From assembly GCA_024636505.1 (NCBI GenBank), contig JAGXGY010000054.1:28677-92676 (forward strand): DNA of 64,000 nucleotides, written 5' to 3'. Numbering within the stretch: position 1 is the stretch's first letter; each line of letters opens with the position of its first letter. This stretch comes from Methylobacter sp. (GTDB lineage: Bacteria > Pseudomonadota > Gammaproteobacteria > Methylococcales > Methylomonadaceae). Both the position numbers and the translations under genes were made by a program. Of this stretch, positions 1 through 8,330 are shown piece after piece. The notes beneath the pieces were generated by a model. The model saw only the letters and a program-made list of their open reading frames with translations. It had not been told where the DNA came from and searched no databases.

Positions 1-886
1 TTTTCTGTTCCCGCATGACCGGGCTGTAATCGGCAACCGCTGCGGCTCCTATGTAAATATCATGTTCTGCGGCTTTGGACATAACCGCCGCATGCATTTG
101 CGCCGCCGTCTCTACGCTCACCAGATCGACATGATCAGGCGCTGTCAGCGCCACCGGGCCGCTGACCAGCGTGACTTTGGCACCGGCATTTAAGGCTGCA
201 TTGGCCAGCGCATAACCCATTTTCCCAGAACTGCGATTGGTCAGGTAACGCACCGGATCTAAAGGTTCGCGGGTGGGTCCGGCGCTGATTAACACCTTAA
301 GCCCGCTTAAACACCGGCTGCCCGATTCAGCCAGTAAACACCTGCAAATTTTCGCAGGTTCGGACATTCTGCCAAAGCCGGTTTCACCGCAAGCCTGCTC
401 GCCGGGTTCGGGGCCGATCACGGTAACGCCGTGGCTTTTGAGTTTATGAATATTTTCCTGGGTGACGGTTTTATGCCACATCGCCTGATTCATCGCCGGC
501 GCCACATAAACCGGACAGGTCGCCGCCAGATACAGCGTCGATAATAAATCGTCGGCCAAACCGTGACTGCATTTTGCCAGGGTATTGGCCGTTGCCGGAG
601 CGATAATAAGTGCATCGGCCCAGCGCGCCAGACTGATATGCCCCATGACATGCTCTGCACCCGCATCAAGCAATTCGCTATGCACCGGATTGCCGGACAG
701 CGCCTGAAACGTCAGCGGACTGACAAACTGCAGGGCGGAACGGGTCATGACCACGCGCACCTCCGCCCCTTGCTTGCGTAACAATCTGACCAGCTCAGCC
801 GATTTATACGCAGCAATGCCGCCGCTGACAGCCAATAAAATATGTTTGTTAATAACAATGCCCGTAAACGTCAACAAAACCGGCAT
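1..886 (-). CDS. coaBC: Bifunctional phosphopantothenoylcysteine decarboxylase/synthetase (3' end beyond window)
   Basis: Two-domain coenzyme A enzyme: the CoaC half decarboxylates 4'-phosphopantothenoylcysteine with FMN, and the CoaB half makes that substrate from phosphopantothenate, CTP and cysteine. Reading the minus strand from an ATG at 886 gives a short leader and then [20 protein letters not shown], the flavin-binding start of the family. The CoaC substrate clamp PAMNQAMW and the active-site cysteine segment [11 protein letters not shown] follow. The CoaB domain opens with [14 protein letters not shown] and [12 protein letters not shown]. About 295 codons are visible of a usual ~400, so the end of CoaB lies outside the window. 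The start is uncertain by a few codons because no strong ribosome site is visible and TTG/ATT codons are also in frame. It is divergent from radC, 65 bp away, as in many gammaproteobacteria. Confidence 0.93.
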   Translation of the reverse strand, partial: MPVLLTFTGIVINKHILLAVSGGIAAYKSAELVRLLRKQGAEVRVVMTRSALQFVSPLTFQALSGNPVHSELLDAGAEHVMGHISLARWADALIIAPATANTLAKCSHGLADDLLSTLYLAATCPVYVAPAMNQAMWHKTVTQENIHKLKSHGVTVIGPEPGEQACGETGFGRMSEPAKICRCLLAESGSRCLSGLKVLISAGPTREPLDPVRYLTNRSSGKMGYALANAALNAGAKVTLVSGPVALTAPDHVDLVSVETAAQMHAAVMSKAAEHDIYIGAAAVADYSPVMREQK

Positions 887-951
887 TATGGCAAGTATCA
901 AGAAATTCTTCTATGCTTAATAGTCAATTGCCATCACATCAGGGGAAGTGT

Positions 952-1626
952 ATGTCCATTAAGGATTGGTCGACTGAAGACCGGCCCAGGGAAAAATTGC
1001 TGCGACGCGGCTCAGCTGCGTTAACCGATGCAGAGCTGCTGGCTATTTTTCTGCGTACCGGATCTCCCGGCAAATCGGCAGTTGATCTGGCGCGTGAGCT
1101 GCTGGCCGATTTCGGCTCGCTGGGCGCCCTATTGGGCGCCGAACAGCAACGCTTTTGCGAAGCCAAAGGCTTGGGCGATGCCACTTATGCCCAGCTGCAG
1201 GCGGTCCTGGAAATGGCCAGACGGCATTTTAAAGAAGTCCTGAAACGCGGCAACGCGCTAACCAGCCCGGAACTCACCCGCTCTTATCTGAGCGCTCAAC
1301 TGCGCGGCTACAGCTACGAAGTCTTTGCCTGTTTATTTTTGGATAATCAGCACCGGGTGATACAACTGGATGAATTATTCAGAGGCACTATAGACGGCGC
1401 CAGCGTTTATCCCAGGGAAGTCGCCAAGCAGGCATTGCGCCATAATGCGGCGGCGGTGATCTTTGCCCATAACCATCCGTCCGGTATTTCCGAACCCAGC
1501 CAAGCCGATAAACAGATAACGGAGAAACTTAAGCAGGCATTAGCCTTGTTCGACATCCGGGTGCTGGATCATTTTATTATCGGTGACGGACAACCGTATT
1601 CGTTTGCGGAGCATGGCTTGTTGTGA
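952..1626 (+). CDS. radC: RadC/YeeS family JAB-domain protein
   Basis: The 224-residue protein begins [17 protein letters not shown], the usual RadC N-terminus. It continues through a helix-hairpin-helix-like segment into a C-terminal JAB/MPN metalloprotease-fold domain. The metal motif HNHPSG followed by S and D (around residue 173) is intact. An upstream in-frame ATG at 913 exists, but the start at 952 has a good purine-rich ribosome site (aggggaag) just upstream and matches family length. The family was named for DNA repair, but its enzymatic role is not established. Divergent neighbour of coaBC. Confidence 0.93.
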   Translation: MSIKDWSTEDRPREKLLRRGSAALTDAELLAIFLRTGSPGKSAVDLARELLADFGSLGALLGAEQQRFCEAKGLGDATYAQLQAVLEMARRHFKEVLKRGNALTSPELTRSYLSAQLRGYSYEVFACLFLDNQHRVIQLDELFRGTIDGASVYPREVAKQALRHNAAAVIFAHNHPSGISEPSQADKQITEKLKQALALFDIRVLDHFIIGDGQPYSFAEHGLL

Positions 1627-1668
1627 GACTGGGCTAATCATCTGATTTTCCGGCGCTGATGATTACTT

Positions 1669-2226
1669 TCAGCCTATTATTTCGGCCTGGTAGCGATAAA
1701 TGCGGATGTTTTTCGACCAGTAGTCGGCCGCTAATCCGGCTTTTTGTTTTAAATGCCGCAGGAATTGTTCAGGCTCCGGCAATTGCTCCCATACCGACGG
1801 CAAAAAAGTGCCGCGCCGATGACCTTCTTCTAAAATCAGACCGTCTATGCCGGGCCGCAATTGGGCCAGAAAATCCTGTTCGGAACTGAACGTTACCGGT
1901 TCAGCAGGCGTCAGTATCGATAAATGGATCTCCAGTTTATCCAGTTCCTCAGCGGTCAGCGGCGAAAATCGCGGGTCTTTAAAGGCGGCGGCATAGGCAT
2001 TTTCGGCAATATCTTCAGCCAACGGCCTGAGCGCTTCCAGCATGCCGATGCAGCCGCGCAGTTGATGGTTTATCTCCAGGGTTACAAAAGTGGCGCGCGG
2101 CTCTGTTAATTCTCTAGGATAGTCCGTCAAGTCGATTTTTATCGGTCGGCCTGTTTGCAAACCCTGGCGAATAGAGTTTTTCGCCAAATCCAGCAGGCGC
2201 TGCTGATTTTCCTTATTCAATGACAT
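1669..2226 (-). CDS. amrA: AMMECR1-domain protein (AmmeMemoRadiSam system protein A)
   Basis: The 185-residue protein is a complete AMMECR1 domain. Visible family features are the stretch ATFVTLEINHQLRGCIGMLE with the conserved LRGCIG core, AAFKDPRFSPLTAEEL, and EEGHRRGTFLPSVWEQL near the C-terminus. Its start overlaps the end of the Memo gene by 14 nt, so the two are translationally coupled. The gene trio AMMECR1-Memo-radical SAM is a recognised but biochemically uncharacterised set in bacteria and archaea; all three are here, with the radical SAM gene on the other strand at 3570. The gene symbol follows that naming. The substrate is unknown. Confidence 0.9.
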   Translation of the reverse strand: MSLNKENQQRLLDLAKNSIRQGLQTGRPIKIDLTDYPRELTEPRATFVTLEINHQLRGCIGMLEALRPLAEDIAENAYAAAFKDPRFSPLTAEELDKLEIHLSILTPAEPVTFSSEQDFLAQLRPGIDGLILEEGHRRGTFLPSVWEQLPEPEQFLRHLKQKAGLAADYWSKNIRIYRYQAEIIG

Positions 2227-2992
2227 AAGCGCCGTAGCCTACCACGCTGGTTTTATCGCCTGCGGTGTCGCCGGAATTACGCAGATCGATGGTTTTAACC
2301 GACAGCGATTTTTCCCGTGCCAGTTTTAGCAGACCGCTGACCGGCACCTTACCGCAAGCAAACTCCGAAGCAAGATATTCATATTGCAGCTTTTCGATGA
2401 GTCGGCTGGTGGCTTTATCCATCTGTTGAGCGCTTGCGTAGTCATGATAATGGCTCAGGTCGGAACTGATCACAATCAGCGTTTCATCGCCGCCCCACAG
2501 CGCATCAAGCACTTGGCTGACTTGTTCAGCCGAGGCATCGCCGGCAACGATGGGCACGATGTCAAAGTTATCCAGCACTTCCTGTAAAAAAGGCAGCTGC
2601 ACTTCCAGGCTGTGTTCAAAGGTGTGCGCCTGCTCGAGATATTCAACAAAAGGCAGCCGGACTATGGTTTTCACAGCCTCCTGATCTACCGGGACGCTAC
2701 CTAAAGGCGTGGTAAAGGTTTCAGACCTGCTGACTGCCAGGCCTCTAAACGCAATGCGGTGAGACGGGCCGATCAGCACCACGCGGGTTATTCGGTCATG
2801 GGCTTTTATTAACCGGGCATAGGCATTTGCAGCAATCGAACCGGAATAAATATAACCGGCATGAGGCACGATGATGGCTTTCGGTGCTTTTTTATCGGTT
2901 GCTGCATCATGCAAATACTGATCCACCATCAGATGGAGCTGTTCTGGATTTGCAGGATAAAAAGAACCTGCTACGGCGGGCTGTCTATTCAT
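2213..2992 (-). CDS. amrB: Memo family protein (AmmeMemoRadiSam system protein B)
   Basis: The 259-residue protein opens MNRQPAVAGSFYPANPEQL, the signature start of the Memo/MEMO1 family. It carries the conserved segments IVPHAGYIYSGS, IGPSHRIAF, HTFEHSLEVQLPFLQ and ISSDLSHYHDY, whose histidines correspond to the dioxygenase-like metal site of the fold. It is the first gene of a two-gene transcript with amrA (14-nt overlap). Upstream (3000-3170) lie a repeat remnant and a perfect 17-nt palindrome. Function is not established; the constant partnership with AMMECR1 and AmrS suggests a shared radical-chemistry pathway. Confidence 0.92.
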   Translation of the reverse strand: MNRQPAVAGSFYPANPEQLHLMVDQYLHDAATDKKAPKAIIVPHAGYIYSGSIAANAYARLIKAHDRITRVVLIGPSHRIAFRGLAVSRSETFTTPLGSVPVDQEAVKTIVRLPFVEYLEQAHTFEHSLEVQLPFLQEVLDNFDIVPIVAGDASAEQVSQVLDALWGGDETLIVISSDLSHYHDYASAQQMDKATSRLIEKLQYEYLASEFACGKVPVSGLLKLAREKSLSVKTIDLRNSGDTAGDKTSVVGYGAYVIE

Positions 2993-3006
2993 TAGCTTGT
3001 CCTGTT

Positions 3007-3055
3007 GTCACTACTCAGCAGTTAGAAAAATGGAACGCAGATGACTGAGTAGTTA
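3007..3055. repeat. Deleted copy of the ACTACTCAGC/GGAACGCAGATGAC dispersed repeat
   Basis: The stretch starts GTCACTACTCAGC, carries the family word GGAACGCAGATGAC and closes with CTGAGTAGTTAC, the reverse complement of its own start. Compared with the full copy at 27014-27152 it lacks most of the centre. It lies just upstream of the amrB start codon (2992), so it may affect that promoter. Confidence 0.65.
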
Positions 3056-3066
3056 CTCACTTAATT

Positions 3067-3083
3067 GTTATTCAGTGAATAAC
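3067..3083. promoter_or_regulatory. Perfect 17-nt palindrome upstream of amrB
   Basis: GTTATTCA-G-TGAATAAC has arms of 8 bases that are exact reverse complements around one central base. It lies about 75 bp upstream of amrB and is not followed by a T-tract, so it is not a terminator. It could be a dimeric repressor site, but no matching regulator is identified. Confidence 0.3.
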
Positions 3084-3170
3084 AAACCATTCAATCGCGA
3101 AAACGCTCTACAGCGTAATCCTGCACCCTATTTATAACACAGGATGATAGAGTCAAAGCCCTCTGAGAGC

Positions 3171-3376
3171 TATACGTAGCATTACGTGAATTACCCCGAC
3201 CTAAAGGACGGAGCTTCCAGCTTCAACGGGGCGATGCTCGGCATAATGCGGAGTCTAAAGTCCCCTCGACTGGCAGTACCGGATATTCCCCCCCGGCAGG
3301 CTGACTTAGGGCGACTAGCGCCATCAGCACAGGAAAAATCGTACCCGGATGCAAAGGCAAAGTCAAGAGCAAGCGC
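3171..3376 (+). ncRNA. Probable orphan HEARO (IscB-associated omega) RNA
   Basis: The segment after CTATACGTAGC contains the run TACGTGAATTACCCCGACC and later GCGGAGTCTAAAGTCC, which I recognise from memory as typical of HEARO RNAs, the guide RNAs encoded just 5' of IscB nucleases. Local pairing supports a folded RNA: CCCCG (3193) with CGGGG (3227), GAGTC with GACTG around TAAAGTCC, CCGG with CCGG, and GGCG-ACTAG-CGCC. Length (~205 nt) fits. No IscB open reading frame follows: the next 200 bases lead only to a hairpin and then amrS. If correct, this is a solo guide RNA or a deletion derivative of an IscB transposon. The variable guide would lie in the bases just upstream of 3171. Confidence 0.5.
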
Positions 3377-3380
3377 TTAT

Positions 3381-3404
3381 ATCCCCCACCTGAAGGAAGG
3401 GGAT
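3381..3404. repeat. IS200/IS605-type end hairpin
   Basis: ATCCCC and GGGGAT arms flank the loop word CACCTGAAGGA. The same hairpin, with one changed loop, stands at 4663-4685 at the 3' side of the tnpB gene. With the HEARO-like segment before it, this looks like the right end of an internally deleted element. Confidence 0.5.
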
Positions 3405-3569
3405 TTACGCTATTTTCCGTTAAACCGACGAAAATCATTTATTTTATCCCGTTGATCAGTCATGCTGAATGATGAAACTTTTATAAACCGTAATACCCAC
3501 AGCTAGCCCCTGAGTCAAAATAGTTGTCGCATCAGTAGAACAGGGTTTATCAACGAAATCAGGAGAATA

Positions 3570-4673
3570 ATGATGACTGAATTTGTTAGCAAAGATACCG
3601 TAAAAACCCGTTACTGGCATACCCTGGACGATGGTCGCGTACAATGCGACCTTTGCCCCCGGTTTTGCAAACTGCATAAAGACCAGCGCGGCCTGTGCTT
3701 TGTCAGACAGAATCTGGACGACCAGATTGTGATGACCAGTTACGGCCGTTCCAGCGGTTTTGCGATTGATCCTATCGAAAAGAAACCGCTGAACCATTTT
3801 TTACCCGGCACCTCGGTGTTCTCTTTCGGCACCGCCGGTTGTAATCTGGCTTGCAATTTTTGTCAGAATTGGGACATCAGCAAATCGCGGGAAATGGATA
3901 CCCTGATGAGCAAGGCATCGCCCGATGCGATAGCCCAAGCCGCACATGATCACGGCTGCGACAGCGTCGCTTATACCTATAACGACCCGGTGGTTTTCCA
4001 TGAATATGCCATTGACACCGCCAAGGCCTGCCGGAGTCTGGGCATAAAATCGGTGTCGGTATCCGCAGGTTACGTCTGCGCGGAACCCAGAGCCGAATTT
4101 TATCAATGGATGGATGCTGTCAATATCGATTTAAAAGCCTTTACCGAGCATTTTTATTACAAGATTGTCGGCGGGCATCTTGAGCCGGTATTGGAAACGC
4201 TGAAATACATCAAGCATGAAACCTCGGTCTGGCTGGAACTGACCACCCTGATTATTCCCGGCGAGAACGATTCGGAAGCGGAACTGGAAGCCATGACCCA
4301 ATGGGTGGTAGAGAATCTGGGCCCGGATGTACCGATGCATTTTAGCGCATTTCATCCTGACTGGAAGATGCGCGACAAGTCGCCTACGCCGCTATCATCG
4401 TTATTGCTGGCGCGAAACATCGCGATCAAAAACGGCATGCGCTATGCCTATGTGGGCAACGTGCATGACAAGTCCGCAGACAGCACCTATTGCCACAAGT
4501 GCAAAAAACTGCTGATAGGCCGCGACTGGTACGAATTGTCCGAATGGAATCTGGATGCGTCCGGAAATTGCCGCTTTTGCGGCGAACGTTGCGCGGGGGT
4601 GTTCAAGCCAAAGCCGGGAAACTGGGGGGGGGGCGAAGCGACAAGCGGTACTTTTGACTGCTCCCCCACCTAA
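3570..4673 (+). CDS. amrS: AmmeMemoRadiSam system radical SAM enzyme, altered C-terminus
   Basis: Radical SAM protein of the AmrS type. The [4Fe-4S] motif is CNLACNFC (Cys91, Cys95, Cys98). It is preceded by an N-terminal cysteine cluster (CDLCPRFCKLH) and followed by a C-terminal CHKC...CRFCGERC pair that probably binds metal. An AGGAG site at 3560 precedes ATG codons at 3570 and 3573. The C-terminus is odd. After PKPGNW the reading frame passes a run of ten G (4624-4633) and ends in GGGEATSGTFDCSPT, whose last codons come from the adjacent TnpB element. Dropping one G gives WGGAKRQAVLL, which resembles the usual AmrS ending (WG-A/R-K/R-R-x-x-V). So the tract has probably shifted frame, or the tract length was miscalled. 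The core enzyme should be unaffected. Confidence 0.9.
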   Translation: MMTEFVSKDTVKTRYWHTLDDGRVQCDLCPRFCKLHKDQRGLCFVRQNLDDQIVMTSYGRSSGFAIDPIEKKPLNHFLPGTSVFSFGTAGCNLACNFCQNWDISKSREMDTLMSKASPDAIAQAAHDHGCDSVAYTYNDPVVFHEYAIDTAKACRSLGIKSVSVSAGYVCAEPRAEFYQWMDAVNIDLKAFTEHFYYKIVGGHLEPVLETLKYIKHETSVWLELTTLIIPGENDSEAELEAMTQWVVENLGPDVPMHFSAFHPDWKMRDKSPTPLSSLLLARNIAIKNGMRYAYVGNVHDKSADSTYCHKCKKLLIGRDWYELSEWNLDASGNCRFCGERCAGVFKPKPGNWGGGEATSGTFDCSPT

Positions 4674-4840
4674 AAGAAGGGGATTCCTAATTCAACGAGA
4701 ACAGGACACAGGGACTAACCCAATGCCACTTACATTCTCTCCAAAGGCTAGAATCGCAAGCCCTGCGACTTTGATATTTACTGCCGCGTTACAGTCTCTA
4801 TCGAGAACTGTAGAACACTCTGGACACGTCCAGGAGCGCA
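4656..4840 (-). ncRNA. Predicted TnpB guide RNA (reRNA/omega) at tnpB 3' end
   Basis: TnpB nucleases use an RNA made from the 3' part of their gene plus the element's right end, with the flanking DNA as guide. Here the tnpB stop (4692) is followed by ATTAGGAATCCCCTTCTT and the closing GGTGGGGGAG hairpin arm, the expected 3' scaffold. Past about 4655 the guide would read into the last codons of amrS. The position follows from the family and is not shown by any conserved primary sequence; the 5' limit is arbitrary. Confidence 0.4.
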
Positions 4841-5837
4841 CCTCCAGCGGCATTTTATCCGAAATGTACCCACAGCAAGAGCAGCGTTTACTTGAGGGAA
4901 ACCACTGGTCTATGGCAACAAAAGTACGACCGCCCCAAGTGGACTTGTACTCTATTTGTCTGGTCAGTTCGCCCCAAGAAGCGTCAGCAATATGCTTTGA
5001 TAGCTTTCTGTTTTTAATCATATTCTTAATGCGGAGGGTTTCGACGCAGATAACTTGGTTCTCGTTAACTAATCTGCTGGACTGCTTGTGCAAGAAGTCC
5101 TTCCGGCAATCGGTAATTTTAGCGTGAACGCGGGCGACCTTAACTTTAGCTTTGCGCCTGTTGCTGCTTCCCAGTTTCTTTTTGGCAAGTTTGCGCTGGG
5201 CTTTAGCCAGTTTAGCCGCGTACTTTCTAGTGTGGCGGGGATTGCCGGACTTTTCACCGTCCGAAGTCATCATAATGTCAGTTATACCGACATCAATACC
5301 AATAGCCTTGTCGGTTACGGGAAGCAATGTTGGTTCAAACTCACACAGGCAACTGACAAAATAACGACCTGCGAAGTCTTTGGAAATGGTAATGGTGCTG
5401 GGGTCGCTGGGGAGCGGTTGACTCCAGCGAATAGCCAGAGGTGTTTTGGATTTAGCGATACACAGCTTACCGTCTTTGTAGGTAAATGCGCGGTAAGTGA
5501 ACTCTGCGGATTGTTGTCCGTTTTTCTTTTTAAAGGTCGGGTATTTGGCTCGGCCAGCAAAGAAGTTGCTAAACGCGGCTTGCTGGTTACGCAAGCATTG
5601 CTGCAAAGGAACACTGGAAACTTCATTAAGCCAGGACAGTTCAGGTTGTTTTTTAATGGCCGTCAGTCTGGCATTAGCCCCCAAATACGAAACGCTTTCT
5701 TTCGCCGCATAGTAAGCATCGGTGCGGTATCTGAGAATTTCGTTATACACAAATCGAACACAGCCAAACGTCTTGGCAAGCAATTCTGCTTGTTCTGCGT
5801 TTGGGTAAAACCTGTATCGATAGGCTTTCTTAAGCAT
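4692..5837 (-). CDS. tnpB: RNA-guided endonuclease TnpB (IS200/IS605 OrfB family)
   Basis: The 381-residue protein opens MLKKAYRYRFYPNAEQAELL, the typical TnpB N-terminal helix-turn-helix. The RuvC-like nuclease looks intact: Asp182 in AIGIDVG, Glu266 in VICVETLRIKNM, and the Asp-Arg-Asp motif LDRDCNAAVNI at 346-348. A zinc ribbon lies between them (Cys319, Cys322, Cys338, Cys341). Full length and full catalytic set suggest a working nuclease. It would cut empty donor sites and aid persistence of the element. There is no adjacent Y1 transposase; a broken tnpA relic lies 36 kb away at 41699. Codon use is not obviously different from neighbours. Confidence 0.93.
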   Translation of the reverse strand: MLKKAYRYRFYPNAEQAELLAKTFGCVRFVYNEILRYRTDAYYAAKESVSYLGANARLTAIKKQPELSWLNEVSSVPLQQCLRNQQAAFSNFFAGRAKYPTFKKKNGQQSAEFTYRAFTYKDGKLCIAKSKTPLAIRWSQPLPSDPSTITISKDFAGRYFVSCLCEFEPTLLPVTDKAIGIDVGITDIMMTSDGEKSGNPRHTRKYAAKLAKAQRKLAKKKLGSSNRRKAKVKVARVHAKITDCRKDFLHKQSSRLVNENQVICVETLRIKNMIKNRKLSKHIADASWGELTRQIEYKSTWGGRTFVAIDQWFPSSKRCSCCGYISDKMPLEVRSWTCPECSTVLDRDCNAAVNIKVAGLAILAFGENVSGIGLVPVSCSR

Positions 5838-5909
5838 ATTTCATATTGTAAGCTAACTTATGTGAGTTTCAATATGCAGGTAGTATATGCAAATATGAAT
5901 TAAACAGCT

Positions 5910-5935
5910 GTGGGCGCGAATAAATTCGCGCCCAC
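5910..5935. repeat. 26-nt palindrome, copy 1
   Basis: GTGGGCGCGAA-TAAA-TTCGCGCCCAC has two exact 11-base arms around a 4-base loop. An identical 26-nt unit lies at 45647-45672. It stands between the TnpB element and the DUF2058 gene, downstream of the latter. It could act as a terminator or RNA stabiliser, but there is no T-tract, so a REP-like repeat is more likely. Confidence 0.7.
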
Positions 5936-5951
5936 CTAAATATGCCAAGCC

Positions 5952-6497
5952 CTACCAGATCAAATCATCGGGAACCTGATACGCCGCATAAGCATCATCT
6001 ACAACATCTGCCGCTTTATTTTGATCGTTAAACACAATCACGCTGGCTGCATCGCGCTGCTGTATTTTTCTTGCCGCATCGGCGGAAAGCACTTCATAGC
6101 CCGTTCCGAGTTTTACAATAGCCAGTCGTCCATCGGCAATTTGATCGCGCATCGCCTCCGAAACATACAGTCGCTTGACCTTGTTATTATCGGTAAAGTT
6201 ATAGGCCAGTCCTTCCGCATCTCTGGGCAGGCGATTTAATTCAATAATCTGTTTTATTTGGGCGGCCAGCTGTTTTTTCCGGTCTTGCTGCCCGCGCAAC
6301 TGATTAAGCTCCCTGTCCCTTTCGATTTTTTCAGCCTGGGCTTGCTGAGCCAGATGTTTAGCCTCGTCAACCACCTCCACATTATTCTGACGCTGCTGCC
6401 GGGTTTGTTTGCGCTTATCGGATTTAACGCTTTTAGCTTGAGCTGAGCTAACTAATCCGGATTTTAACAGTTGCTCTTGTAGTGATAATTTTGCCAT
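5952..6497 (-). CDS. DUF2058 family protein (YaiL-like)
   Basis: The 181-residue protein begins MAKLSLQEQLLKSGLVSSAQAKSV, the hallmark of DUF2058. It has a highly charged, glutamine-rich helical middle (residues 25-80) likely to form a coiled coil. The C-terminal globular part has LPRDAEGLAYNFTDNNKVKRLYV and ends in DDLIW. Family members are annotated as possible nucleic-acid-associated proteins; no activity is established. It starts 2 nt after the glmS stop region on the same strand, so it may be co-transcribed as the last gene of the glmU-glmS unit. Confidence 0.85.
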   Translation of the reverse strand: MAKLSLQEQLLKSGLVSSAQAKSVKSDKRKQTRQQRQNNVEVVDEAKHLAQQAQAEKIERDRELNQLRGQQDRKKQLAAQIKQIIELNRLPRDAEGLAYNFTDNNKVKRLYVSEAMRDQIADGRLAIVKLGTGYEVLSADAARKIQQRDAASVIVFNDQNKAADVVDDAYAAYQVPDDLIW

Positions 6498-6499
6498 AT

Positions 6500-8329
6500 T
6501 TATTCGACCGTAACTGATTTTGCAAGATTTCTGGGCTGATCAACATCGGTACCTTTTAAAACAGCCACATGATAGGCCAACAGCTGCAAAGGAATGGTGT
6601 ACACAATCGGTGAAGTTTCATTGTCGACTTGAGGTACTTTTACAATTTTTACATTGTCATCATTGGCGGCAGCCAATGTTTCATCCATAAAAACAATCAG
6701 CTGCCCGCCTCTGGCGCTGACTTCTTGAATATTCGATTTCAATTTTTCCAATAGGCTGTTGTTTGGCGCTACGGTCACCACAGGCATGTCGGCATCAATC
6801 AACGCCAAAGGGCCGTGCTTTAACTCGCCTGCCGGGTAAGCCTCGGCATGAATATAGGAAATTTCTTTTAATTTTAACGCGCCTTCCATAGCTATCGGGT
6901 AATGGGTACCCCGACCTAAAAACAAGGCGTGCTGTTTTTCGGCAAATTGCTCGGCCAAGGCTTTGATTTCATCGTCCAGCTGTAATACTTGTTCAATTTT
7001 CCCCGGCAGACTGAATAACTCCGAGGTGATTTTTTGCTCGACTATCTCGGTCAGATGAAATCGTCTGCCGACGGCAATGACCAGCAGCATCAAGGTCGCC
7101 AATTGTGTCGTAAACGCTTTGGTTGAGGCAACGCCGATTTCAGGGCCGGCGCGAGTCATTAATACCAAATCCGATTCCCTGACTAACGAGCTTTCCGGCA
7201 CATTGCAGATGGCTAATGAATAGCGTGCGCCCAGCTTTTTGGCCTCCAGCAATGCCGCCAGGGTGTCTGCGGTTTCGCCGGACTGCGAGATCGTAACTAT
7301 CAGGGTATCCGCCGCCAATACCGGATTCCGGTAACGGAATTCACTGGCGACTTCGATATTACAGGGAATACGCGCCAACTTCTCAAACCAGTAACGCGCC
7401 ACCAGTCCGGCATGGTAACTGGTGCCGCAAGCTAAAATCTGGATGGATTTTATGTTATCGAATACTTCAGCAGCATTATGTCCAAATGCATTTTCCTGCA
7501 GACGGTTATTGATGAACCGGCCTTCCAAAGTTTGTGAGATAGCAAGCGGCTGCTCATAGATTTCTTTGAGCATGTAATGGCGGTATGTACCTTTATCAAC
7601 CGAATCTGCGGTCAATTGACTTTGCTTGACCGGTCGTTTGACCGGTTGATCTTGCGCATCATAAATCAGCAGTTCATCGATAGTTATCTTGGCGATGTCG
7701 CCTTCTTCGAGAAAAATAAAGCGTTGCGTAACCGGCAACAAAGCGGCAACATCAGAGGCAATAAAATATTCGCCAAAGCCGATGCCGATCACTAGCGGAC
7801 TGCCTTTTCTGCAGGCTATCAAGGTATCGGGATCATCAATACTCATGATCCCTAGAGCGTAAGCGCCTTCCAGATTTTTAACCGCCTTTTTAACTGCGTT
7901 CAGCAATCCATCTGTTGATTCCATAGCGCAATGGATTTCATGGGCAATAACTTCAGTGTCCGTTTCCGAAGTGAACTCGTAACCGTTTTTCTGCTGTACC
8001 TTTCTTAAATGCTCATGATTTTCAATAATGCCGTTATGGACGATGGCGACTTTATTTCGGCAAATATGCGGATGCGCATTAGCCGTACTGGGTTTTCCGT
8101 GGGTAGCCCAACGGGTATGCGCTATGCCGATATTGCCGGAGATAGGATCGGCCGCCAGCAACAATTCAAGGTCTTTTACTTTGCCCAGCTCTCGTTTCCG
8201 ATAAATTTTCTGATTGTTGATGACCGCAAGCCCGGCCGAATCGTAACCGCGATATTCCAGGCGCTTCAACCCCTCCAGTAAAATAGGCACGACATTTCGT
8301 TGCGCGATACCACCAACAATTCCACACAT
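6500..8329 (-). CDS. glmS: Glucosamine-6-phosphate synthase (isomerizing)
   Basis: Makes glucosamine-6-phosphate from fructose-6-phosphate and glutamine, the first step toward UDP-GlcNAc for peptidoglycan and LPS. The 609-residue protein starts [10 protein letters not shown], with Cys2 as the glutaminase nucleophile. It has the amidotransferase segments [14 protein letters not shown] and [10 protein letters not shown]. Two SIS isomerase domains follow ([22 protein letters not shown]), and the C-terminus is KSVTVE. It follows glmU by one base pair, so the two steps of the pathway are in one transcript. No glmS ribozyme sequence is visible upstream. Confidence 0.98.
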   Translation of the reverse strand: MCGIVGGIAQRNVVPILLEGLKRLEYRGYDSAGLAVINNQKIYRKRELGKVKDLELLLAADPISGNIGIAHTRWATHGKPSTANAHPHICRNKVAIVHNGIIENHEHLRKVQQKNGYEFTSETDTEVIAHEIHCAMESTDGLLNAVKKAVKNLEGAYALGIMSIDDPDTLIACRKGSPLVIGIGFGEYFIASDVAALLPVTQRFIFLEEGDIAKITIDELLIYDAQDQPVKRPVKQSQLTADSVDKGTYRHYMLKEIYEQPLAISQTLEGRFINNRLQENAFGHNAAEVFDNIKSIQILACGTSYHAGLVARYWFEKLARIPCNIEVASEFRYRNPVLAADTLIVTISQSGETADTLAALLEAKKLGARYSLAICNVPESSLVRESDLVLMTRAGPEIGVASTKAFTTQLATLMLLVIAVGRRFHLTEIVEQKITSELFSLPGKIEQVLQLDDEIKALAEQFAEKQHALFLGRGTHYPIAMEGALKLKEISYIHAEAYPAGELKHGPLALIDADMPVVTVAPNNSLLEKLKSNIQEVSARGGQLIVFMDETLAAANDDNVKIVKVPQVDNETSPIVYTIPLQLLAYHVAVLKGTDVDQPRNLAKSVTVE

Positions 8330-8330
8330 A

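Larger units (their letters stand above)
4655..5890 (-). mobile_element. IS200/IS605-type (IS1341-like) TnpB element
   Basis: A single tnpB gene is flanked on its 3' side by the hairpin CCCCTTCTTTTAGGTGGGG and on its 5' side by AT-rich sequence with short inverted words (ATATGCA...TGCATAT, 5838-5900). No tnpA lies next to it, as in IS1341-type elements that must be moved in trans. The right boundary is placed near 4655, where the amrS-like reading in the alternative frame stops making sense. The left boundary near 5890 is a guess. The insertion joined directly to the 3' end of amrS. Confidence 0.7.

Noticed and set aside
3186..3455. 89-codon frame across the HEARO-like RNA
   Set aside because: The DNA is better explained as a structured RNA and element end; the frame has no start site and no recognisable family.
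5088..5903. 271-codon plus-strand frame opposite tnpB
   Set aside because: It is the antisense of a clear tnpB gene, reads like a shadow and has no domain features.
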